Assembly (NCBI GenBank): GCA_046154185.1
Contig: JBJXGE010000070.1
Location: forward strand, 124,001-188,000
Source: JBJXGE01 sp046154185
GTDB lineage: Bacteria; Planctomycetota; UBA8108; UBA1146; JAJFFE01
Length of the DNA: 64,000 nt
Direction of reading: 5' to 3'
In this document: piece after piece, positions 18,303-25,390 of the stretch
Position numbering within the stretch: the first letter of the stretch is position 1
Layout: every line of letters begins with the position of its first letter
Position numbers and translations under genes: made by a program
The notes under the pieces: generated by a model
Databases searched by the model: none
What the model was told of the DNA's origin: nothing
What the model saw: the letters and a program-made list of their open reading frames with translations, nothing else

Positions 18303-18893
18303 TCAGCGCTGGCGTCCCTCGATCGCCGCCAACAGGATGCCCGCAGCCAAGGCGAAATTGGGATCGATGACTTGCTCGGCGTCTGGCGCTGCGCGCACGA
18401 CCATTTTGAAGACGAACGGGTTGAAGAACTGCCGATACGTGACCAATACCTTGTCACCAGCTTTGGCGTGAAAAGTCTGCGGAATGAGGTTCGAGAGAAA
18501 TCGGCGCAGCGTCGCCTTTGTCATGCTGTCTTCTTCGAGCTTGGCGATGGGGCGGTCATGCGCGTCGAGAAACTCCCAGGAGTCGCGCAGAAGCGAGCGG
18601 AAACCCTTGCGTCGCAGCGCACCGAGCTTCTTGCTCGATCGGGAATCGACGACGTCGTAGGCGGCGGAAAAATCGACGATTTGTCGCGCTTTGATGAGCA
18701 ATCGCTCCTCACGCATCGTGTCATCGGAATAAATCCGGATGTCCTCCTTCAGCTTGAACACCTTCTGTCTGCAATACAGCACGACGATTCCGCTCGAATC
18801 ATAGATGTGAAAAACCGGCCCCAGAAAATTGAAGACCTTGCGGCGAATCAAGTGCTCGGACTGCAAATTCAGCGCCGGCGCGTTCGTCGCCAT
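18303..18893 (-). CDS. LURP-one/scramblase-like (LOR fold) protein
   Basis: 196 residues from ATG 18893, with GGAG 7 nt upstream. The pattern HLIRRKVFNFLGPVFHIYD, then VVLYCRQKVFKLKEDIRIY, YDVVDS, DSWEFLDAHDRPIAKLEED and FFNPFVFKMVV matches the repeated beta strands of the Tubby-like LURP-one-related family. That family binds lipids or acts as a scramblase in some members. No enzymatic motif is visible. A longer frame begins at 19025 but lacks a ribosome site. Family assignment is by pattern memory, so it is moderate. Confidence 0.6.
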   Translation of the reverse strand: MATNAPALNLQSEHLIRRKVFNFLGPVFHIYDSSGIVVLYCRQKVFKLKEDIRIYSDDTMREERLLIKARQIVDFSAAYDVVDSRSSKKLGALRRKGFRSLLRDSWEFLDAHDRPIAKLEEDSMTKATLRRFLSNLIPQTFHAKAGDKVLVTYRQFFNPFVFKMVVRAAPDAEQVIDPNFALAAGILLAAIEGRQR

Positions 18894-19310
18894 CGATTCG
18901 CTCCCTTCGTGCGGCACCATTCCGGCAGCAATCGCTGAATAGTATAGAAAACTTCCTGCCGCGCACAACGAACGGGAAGTCGGAGCTGACCACGATTTGA
19001 GCGCCTTTGCCACGTCACCCTCCACTAGACTCTTGCCGACTAGGAAAGTGAGTTCAGCAACGGCGAGGTCGACCGACGCTTCGGCTTTTTCAAACCAGGG
19101 CCGCCGGTGCTGGCGCCTTCGCTCTGGTGCTTGACGCTACTTTCCGCGTCGTCCAGACTCCGATGCGTGCAAAGCGATTCGTGTAACCGCCAAAAAGTGC
19201 GCGCTCGCATCGCGGCATTGCGACGCACCGTCGCCGAGGCAGACGCCGCGGCAGCGGCGCTCTCAACTTCACGGTGCGGCGAATGACGAAAGCGCGAACC
19301 GAGTCGTCTG

Positions 19311-20531
19311 ATGCTGATTCAAACCGCACTCATCGGTTTCGTTTTGCTCTTCGGCCTATGTTTCATCGTGTTCGGTTTTTCGCAATTGCTCCTCGGCATC
19401 CGGACGATCGTTCACGACATTCGAGTGTGGGTCGACTATTGGCAGAGTGCCGGCTGGGAGACGACGCGTGGCACCATCACGCGTTCCGTCTTGACGCGAA
19501 ACTACTACAGCAGACGCATCAAGACGATCAAACCGGCCATCGCGTTTTCGTATTCCGTCGACGGCCAAACGTATACTTCGACCCAGTACATGTTTCGTGC
19601 GTGGTGGCACGAAGGGGCGCAGCCGAGAACCCAGCCGCCGCTTGGTGCGGACGTCACGGTCTACTACAACCCGCGGAATCCGCGGTCCGCGACGCTCGAT
19701 CGCGGACGCCCGGCAGTTTCCCCGGCGCTGTGCTTCCAGATGCTCATGCTTGCGTATGGCCCACTGTTCATCTGGCTCGGCGCGTATGTTGCGATCGGGC
19801 CGCTCAACGACCCGCCGTCGTTCGCGGCGGATGAGCTGCCGTCCATCGCGCAGCAATCCGGAGGAGCGCTCGTCGGTCTCGGCAGCGTTTCGTTACTGGT
19901 GGCGTGGTGCCGGCGACGTCACGCAGAGCGCCGCTGCGAACTACTGCGACGACTCGAATCGGCAACGCCCGTGCGCGCTGCGGATGCTGTGCGGAATCGC
20001 GCAATCGCCATCTTTGGCCGCGCCGAATCGAGCGAGGCAGGACCCATTGTGTCGCCCCTGACGGGCGAACCCGTTTTCTACTACCGAGCGCGCATCGACT
20101 GGGGTCGTGAACCCGTGGAGAGAGTCGGACATCACAAATTTTGCGTTCGCGACGAAACCGGACGGGTTCAAGTCGACACGCAATTCGGCACGGACCGCCT
20201 TGCAACGAATCGCCCGAAAATCGATGCGAAGATGCAGAAATGGATCGATTGCGTGTTCGCTGACCTAATGTGGAAACCCGACCCATGTCGGGTATCGGAA
20301 GCGCACATCGCTCCCGGCGACTCGGTCTTGGTGGTCGGTGAACTCCGGCGAGTTCGCCGCGGGGAGTTTGCTCTCTGCGCAGTTCCGGACGATTCGCTAT
20401 CGCTGATCTTCGCCGCGGCGCCGCTCCCCGAAATGCTTCGGCGATTGAATGGCAGCGCGACGCGACGCCGAGCTTTGATTCGATGCGCCGCGGCGGCGCT
20501 GCTCGTCGGTATCGCGCTCCTTGTCGCGTGA
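19311..20531 (+). CDS. membrane protein with DUF3592-like and GIDE-like domains
   Basis: 406 residues. A first helix at about 7-30, then a DUF3592-like exported domain (DYWQSAGWETTRGTIT, then IAFSYSVDGQTYTSTQYMF and VTVYYNPRNPRSATLD), two more helices (about 140-160 and 183-200), then a GIDE-like domain (IVSPLTGEPVFYYRARI, VRDETGRVQVDTQFG, HIAPGDSVLVVGELRRV) and a last C-terminal helix. GIDE is the intermembrane-type domain of eukaryotic MUL1; here there is no RING finger. Function unknown. Having both modules in one chain is unusual. Confidence 0.7.
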   Translation: MLIQTALIGFVLLFGLCFIVFGFSQLLLGIRTIVHDIRVWVDYWQSAGWETTRGTITRSVLTRNYYSRRIKTIKPAIAFSYSVDGQTYTSTQYMFRAWWHEGAQPRTQPPLGADVTVYYNPRNPRSATLDRGRPAVSPALCFQMLMLAYGPLFIWLGAYVAIGPLNDPPSFAADELPSIAQQSGGALVGLGSVSLLVAWCRRRHAERRCELLRRLESATPVRAADAVRNRAIAIFGRAESSEAGPIVSPLTGEPVFYYRARIDWGREPVERVGHHKFCVRDETGRVQVDTQFGTDRLATNRPKIDAKMQKWIDCVFADLMWKPDPCRVSEAHIAPGDSVLVVGELRRVRRGEFALCAVPDDSLSLIFAAAPLPEMLRRLNGSATRRRALIRCAAAALLVGIALLVA

Positions 20532-20647
20532 TTCGCGCTCGCGCTGAACAAGCTGCGAGCTGAGCTTCGCGGCGAATTCGCGCTTCTATCTTGGCCGACG
20601 TTTCTTCGATCCCCGAATTGTCGCGCGTGATCGAGACGAGGAGATGA

Positions 20648-20872
20648 CTAGCGCAAGTTCGCGAGCACGGCGCGCACCGTTGCGCTCCAACCGTGCGGAT
20701 CGGCGGCGCGCTCCAATTCGCGGCTCACGAGTTGACGACGGAAGAGTTCATCGGCGTCAGCGGTCGACAGATCCCACCACTCGGAAGGCGGGATCAAGCG
20801 ACCCTCGCGATCGCGTTCGCGAAAGGCAGAGACGCTGGCCTCGATCAGTGCGTCGCGCTCGCGCTGGTTCAC
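20648..20872 (-). CDS. 74-residue protein coupled to the ECF sigma factor
   Basis: A GTG start at 20872 overlaps the sigma gene stop (GTGA), with GAGGAG 8 nt upstream. The product is charged and mostly helical (RERDALIEASVSAFRERD, EWWDLSTADADELFRRQL, HGWSATVRAVLANLR), with no Cys and no membrane segment. No family recognised. Its overlap with a sigma factor gene suggests a regulator or partner of that sigma factor, but this is only context. Confidence 0.6.
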   Translation of the reverse strand: MNQRERDALIEASVSAFRERDREGRLIPPSEWWDLSTADADELFRRQLVSRELERAADPHGWSATVRAVLANLR

Positions 20873-21435
20873 GAGTAATTCTCCTCGAGCCGAATTCCGC
20901 GTCGCTCCAAGCACTTCGCCACCTGGCCCCGAGCACGGACGACGTTCTGTAGAAACGTGTTCTTCGTCATCGCGAGCGACTCCGCAAGCAGCCGGTCTGC
21001 CCTCCGGCCGCCACCGCGAAGCCGAGCATGGAGTGCTTGGCGCGGCTTTCCTACGAGACGACCCAAACACTCAGCGATCGCTCGCCGAAGGTCGGGATCG
21101 CGATCGGGCACGGGATCGAACGGAGTCTCAGGAAGATCGTCCGGCGGAAGCAGATGCTCCCGCCGGTAACGCCGCGCCTCGGCGCGCGCGAGATTGCGCG
21201 CGACTCCGAGCGCGAACTTGAGCGACGCGTCTGCCCCGCTGAGCGTTCGTTCCGGGTCCCGTGCCAGCACCCACATGCGAAGAAAAGTCTCTTGCAGTAC
21301 GGCTTCGACGTCCACTGCCCTGGCGTATCGACGGAGGCTCAGTCGGACGGCGAGCTCCACGCTCGCCATCCACTCGCCAAAGACTTCCGAACCACCGGCT
21401 CGCGCAGTGGCGAAGAGAACGTCGGCTCCGCTCAC
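20869..21435 (-). CDS. ECF-type sigma-70 factor
   Basis: 188 residues from GTG 21435. Region 2 is visible as VEAVLQETFLRMWVLARDP followed by LKFALGVARNLARAEARRYRRE. Region 4 is diverged: AIAECLGRLVGKPRQALHARL, then DRLLAESLAMTKNTFLQNVVRARGQVAKCL as the helix-turn-helix. Start codon is 4 nt after the VIT-VWA stop; the AGGT of that stop region acts as ribosome site. It would redirect RNA polymerase to a small regulon, possibly its own operon. Confidence 0.85.
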   Translation of the reverse strand: MSGADVLFATARAGGSEVFGEWMASVELAVRLSLRRYARAVDVEAVLQETFLRMWVLARDPERTLSGADASLKFALGVARNLARAEARRYRREHLLPPDDLPETPFDPVPDRDPDLRRAIAECLGRLVGKPRQALHARLRGGGRRADRLLAESLAMTKNTFLQNVVRARGQVAKCLERRGIRLEENYS

Positions 21436-21439
21436 TTCG

Positions 21440-23845
21440 TTACCTAGCTCCGATCAAAGGCGTTTTGAACTGAACGCGATAACCGATCCCGTTCGCGGAA
21501 CTCAGCGGATCCGGCCGCTTCGCCGTCCACTCGACGCGGAATGAAATCGACGAAGCCCAGAAAGCATCGTCTGCGACTCGCAGCGCCATTCGAACGATGA
21601 GCCCCTGCCGATGCGGGCCGACCCGAGAGGACTCTGACCTGTTTACCTCGGCATTACCCGAGTCTCCCAGTGCACCGATCAACCGAACGACACCATCCGG
21701 CAGCAAGAAGCCGTCGTGCGGCACCGTGAACTCGATGATCACAGTGTCGTTGGCGAAGCGGACGGCGTTCGACGCGAAGATTTCCAACACCGGCAACTGG
21801 GGTGTGCCGCGGACTCGAATCCCTCCCGCGCTGCCGGTCGGCGGCGGTGAGGCCGGAGTCGCGCCTCCGAAAGCGGACCCCGCACTGCCATACCTTCTTG
21901 GCGCAGAGCCTCTAAACCGCGCAGCACCAAGCAAACTGTGCAAGACGCCCACCCCCGCACCAGCAGGCGAGACGCCGTACGGCATCTCTACCGCGATACG
22001 CTCGCGACGTCGCGGCGCACGCGGATCCACCGCCGCTTCCTCTGCAATCGCTATCAAGCTCGTGCGCCGACTCACGACGCGATGCCGGAGTCCGAGCGCT
22101 TCGACAGCTTGATCCAGTCCGAGATCGGGTCCACCCTCCGGCGCCAAACCGTCAGCGAGCGGGCGATGCGCGCTACGTTCGGGCTTCACGACGCCCGCTT
22201 CGAGATCCGCGATTCGCTCGCGCCCGTAGTACGCACCGAGCGGGAGCGCGGTCGCGCCTGCGAACGCAGAATCGATGTTCACGCGCCAAGCCCATGTGCC
22301 TTTCTTCCCCGCGAGCTGACCCGTGACGTCCAGCGTGCCTCCAGCGGGACGAAGCTCGACTGCCATCACGAGTGGTTTCTCGGCGAAGACATCTCTCGGC
22401 AGCGCCGGTGCGCTCGCCACCACCGCCGAGCCGCCGATCATCAGTTCGGTCAACACGGGCCGCACGGTCGCGGCGCAGAGTCGCCGCGAGACTCTCGCCG
22501 CCGTGCGCTCATCGTTCGCAAAGAACTCGTGGCCGCGCCCGGCCCGCGCGACCCCGCTCGTCAGCGATCGATTGGGTGCTGCGCCGATTCCGACGGCATG
22601 AACGCGCACGCCGGCCGGGAGCTCAGCGGCGAGTTTGTGGACGATCTCTCTTTCAAAACCGATATAGCCGTCGGTCACCAACACGATCTGACGCTGCGTC
22701 TCCGGACGAAGCGAGACCATGGCCTCGGTAACCGCCGCCATCATCTCCGTGGCGCCGCCCGCTCGCAACGCGGCGAGTTTGGCGAGGCACTTCCTCACGG
22801 CGCGGGGTGTCGCATTCGAGAGTCGCGCGGACAACGGCTCGACCGTGCTCGCGAACGCGAAAACCTCGAATCGATCGCCTGCGGCGAGACTCGCGAGTAA
22901 GTCTGCGACGACGCGCTTCGCCGCTTCGAGCGGCGGCCCACTCATCGAGCCGCTCGCGTCGATCAGCACGGTGACGTCGCGGTGGTAAACCACGGCCGGA
23001 TCGGCCGCGGGCGTCACCGTGACGAGCGCGTAGCGACCGTCGTCGCCTGTTAGTCCGCGACCTTCGACGATTCGAACGCCAACATCGCGCGCGACGGCGG
23101 ACCATTGGATGATGAGATCGCGATCGAGTCGCGCGTGTTCAGCGAGATGGACGTGCGTGACGTTGGCGCCGGCCACACACTTGATCTCGTGGCTCGGCGA
23201 TGTGATGGCGGCTGTCGAGCCTGTCGCATCCGCGATCTCGTCCGCTATCTCCACATCTAGCGCGACGCGAGTGGGAATTCCGCCGTCGTCCCCACGATCT
23301 ACGTCGAGCTTCGCCGCGTCCGTTACGTGTCCCGGTTCCCCCTCGTAGCGAACGCCGACGACTGTCGGGAAACGATATTCCCAGATCGGCGCGCTCGCCT
23401 CGCCGCCGAGCAGGAACGCGAGAGCGTGCAGCACCTCGATCTCGATCCGCGCGTTCGTGTGGGCGGGAAGATTGCCGAGCCGCTGCTCGAACGTGTCGGC
23501 GCGGTTCTGCTCGAGGAGCCCTGCCGTGCGCCCTTCGAAGAGCGCCTTTTTGTAATCGGCCTCCGCGATATCGCGCTTCTCGATCTCGCCGCGAATCACG
23601 CGCTCGCCCATGCGAATCTGGTAGCCGAGGACGGCGCCGTCAGCGGGAAGCGGCACCGTGTAGATGACTTCGAGCGGCTCGTCATGAGGATTCTCAAATT
23701 CCTGGATCAACGTCGTCAGCGCGAGCCCGCCCTCGGCGCGCGCGTGCACCTGTGCGGAGCGAAGCGGGTACACCCGCCCATCCACGGCAACGAGCGCCGG
23801 CGACGCCGGCGTTTTTGGTTGAGGCTCAACGATTTGCGGACACAT
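21440..23845 (-). CDS. VIT and VWA domain-containing protein
   Basis: 801 residues from ATG 23845, preceded by AAGGAGAG. The VIT domain (about 25-150) shows LTTLIQEFENPHDEPLEVIYTVPLP, GERVIRGEIEKRDIAEADYKKA and EQNRADTFEQRLGNLP. The VWA domain (about 290-460) has the MIDAS DASGS at 296-300, LRAGGATEMMAAV and IVLVTDGYIG. The C-terminal 150 residues are unassigned, with a Gly/Pro-rich linker. No signal peptide is visible, so a cytoplasmic location is likely despite the usual secreted form in animals. First gene of a three-gene cassette with the sigma factor and the 74-residue protein. Confidence 0.88.
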   Translation of the reverse strand: MCPQIVEPQPKTPASPALVAVDGRVYPLRSAQVHARAEGGLALTTLIQEFENPHDEPLEVIYTVPLPADGAVLGYQIRMGERVIRGEIEKRDIAEADYKKALFEGRTAGLLEQNRADTFEQRLGNLPAHTNARIEIEVLHALAFLLGGEASAPIWEYRFPTVVGVRYEGEPGHVTDAAKLDVDRGDDGGIPTRVALDVEIADEIADATGSTAAITSPSHEIKCVAGANVTHVHLAEHARLDRDLIIQWSAVARDVGVRIVEGRGLTGDDGRYALVTVTPAADPAVVYHRDVTVLIDASGSMSGPPLEAAKRVVADLLASLAAGDRFEVFAFASTVEPLSARLSNATPRAVRKCLAKLAALRAGGATEMMAAVTEAMVSLRPETQRQIVLVTDGYIGFEREIVHKLAAELPAGVRVHAVGIGAAPNRSLTSGVARAGRGHEFFANDERTAARVSRRLCAATVRPVLTELMIGGSAVVASAPALPRDVFAEKPLVMAVELRPAGGTLDVTGQLAGKKGTWAWRVNIDSAFAGATALPLGAYYGRERIADLEAGVVKPERSAHRPLADGLAPEGGPDLGLDQAVEALGLRHRVVSRRTSLIAIAEEAAVDPRAPRRRERIAVEMPYGVSPAGAGVGVLHSLLGAARFRGSAPRRYGSAGSAFGGATPASPPPTGSAGGIRVRGTPQLPVLEIFASNAVRFANDTVIIEFTVPHDGFLLPDGVVRLIGALGDSGNAEVNRSESSRVGPHRQGLIVRMALRVADDAFWASSISFRVEWTAKRPDPLSSANGIGYRVQFKTPLIGAR

Positions 23846-24005
23846 AGGACTCTCCTTCAAGGGTCGCTCGACGCGCGCCCAGACATCCGAAATGGTAGCC
23901 AGGCGGCGCAGCGCTCCATCTCCCTATGTCGCAGAGGTCGATTTGGTGACAAGAATTTTTTGGCACGAACGCCGGGCGCGGCTATCGAAACGAACGGAGA
24001 GTGCA

Positions 24006-24071
24006 GCGGTGAAGGCCGATTGACTTCGAGTTCGGCCGGCGGTGAAGGCCGATCGCCTTCGTTTTCGGATT
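24006..24071 (+). repeat. two-copy 33-bp direct repeat in the 318-nt divergent gap
   Basis: GCGGTGAAGGCCGAT occurs at 24006-24020 and again at 24039-24053, and the following bases keep TTCG-rich similarity. The gap 23846-24163 separates the divergent VIT-VWA and cohesin-like genes and otherwise shows only the two ribosome sites. A regulatory role is possible but unsupported. Confidence 0.35.
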
Positions 24072-24163
24072 CCTTGTGACATGCGGCTGCTCGCACGAGG
24101 CACGTTTCCCTAGGCGAGCCATCCGCCTGAAGACTTGGGGATCGAAAACAGGAAGGAGCTTCG

Positions 24164-24922
24164 ATGTTTCCGTGGAAGTTTGTGATTGCCGCCTTGCTGC
24201 TTGTGGGATCGTTGAGTTCAAATTCGCACGCCCAGTACCAGCTCGTGATCAGCGATGTGACCGCGGCGCCGGGAGATACCATCGCGGTGACCATCACGCT
24301 CATCGGCGCCGCGGGGGTGCAGGGTCTCTCGATGGGTGTCTGCCACGATCCGGTCGCGCTCGAGCTTATCGGCCTTGACCCGGGTCCGCTGTTTGATTCG
24401 ATCTTCGACCCCGACCCGCTGAACTTCGTCGAATACTCGAATGGTTTCACGATCGCCTACGCGTCCATTATTGGTCCGGCGCTGCCAGCGGGGCCGATCT
24501 TGGTTGCTACCGTGAGTTACACGGTTCTAGCGCCGCTGACTTCCGACATTTGCGCGTGCCCGATTGGATCGCCGCCCGTCCAAACCTACGTGGTGGTCGG
24601 AGGCTCGTCTCTAGCTGTCACGACGAGTTGTGGGACCGTGGCCGCAGGATCGACGATGTTCATGCGCGGCGACATTTCCGGTGACGACGCTTTCGATCTG
24701 GGGGACATCATCGCCATGTTGGCCGTGATTTTCCAAGGCGCGCCCGCACCGGGTTGCGCGGACGCCGCGGACACCAACGATGACGGCGTTTTCAACCTCG
24801 CGGATCCGATCTACGGAATCAACTACCTGTACGTCGGTGGACCACCGCCGCCCGGCGGAGTCGGATGCGCTTCGGACGGCAGCCTAGACCCGCTCGATTG
24901 CGATCTGAGCGGTTGTCTATAA
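24164..24922 (+). CDS. secreted cohesin-like protein with C-terminal dockerin-like module
   Basis: 252 residues from ATG 24164, with AAGGAG 5 nt upstream. A signal peptide ends SNSHAQ. Residues about 25-165 have the cohesin-like pattern (VTAAPGDTIAVTITL, GLSMGVCHDPVALELIGLD, ILVATVSYTVLAPL). Residues about 170-252 are the dockerin-like module (FMRGDISGDDAFDLGDI, DTNDDGVFNLADP, then DGSLDPLDCDLSGC). Having both modules on one chain raises self- or cross-association, inferred only. Confidence 0.78.
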   Translation: MFPWKFVIAALLLVGSLSSNSHAQYQLVISDVTAAPGDTIAVTITLIGAAGVQGLSMGVCHDPVALELIGLDPGPLFDSIFDPDPLNFVEYSNGFTIAYASIIGPALPAGPILVATVSYTVLAPLTSDICACPIGSPPVQTYVVVGGSSLAVTTSCGTVAAGSTMFMRGDISGDDAFDLGDIIAMLAVIFQGAPAPGCADAADTNDDGVFNLADPIYGINYLYVGGPPPPGGVGCASDGSLDPLDCDLSGCL

Positions 24923-25390
24923 CGGCGCAGCTGCGTTCGCACTGAAGTGCCGCAGAAGTGCTGCAGCTGGACGCAAGTCCTCATTGCGGCAGGGTCGGAA
25001 GTGGTTGCGGTTTCGTGGAGTCGATGCCCGCGTCGGCGTTCCACGATTTCGCGACCAGTTCCGGTTGCCGTAGGCCGGCAGCGCTCCCGGTATCGACAAC
25101 TGTCTGTTAGCGCACTTACTCCGCATGAGCGGCCGACGGATCCTACTACCGGCACTTGCCTCGCAACGCACATTTCCCTGCTTTGAACTCACAGTTTCTC
25201 GATCCTCTCGGCTGCTCCGTCAACACTTCACCATCGCCGACGCTTGACGCCGATAGGGGCTTTGTCGACACTGCTTACCGGTGTGAGTCTAGACTCGAAT
25301 CAAGTGCGTTGCGCTAGATCCGGTTCTTGTGCAGCGGCAGACTGGGCGCGGTTCTTCGTCGCATACTTGAACGTTCTAGAAGGATGTCGC
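24923..25390. other. 468-nt stretch without a supported gene
   Basis: The frame of the next gene is open back to 25244, but a signal peptide starts only at ATG 25391 with AAGGA 6 nt upstream. No RNA gene, repeat or strong hairpin was seen. Probably leader and promoter sequence for the Kelch/dockerin gene. Confidence 0.4.
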
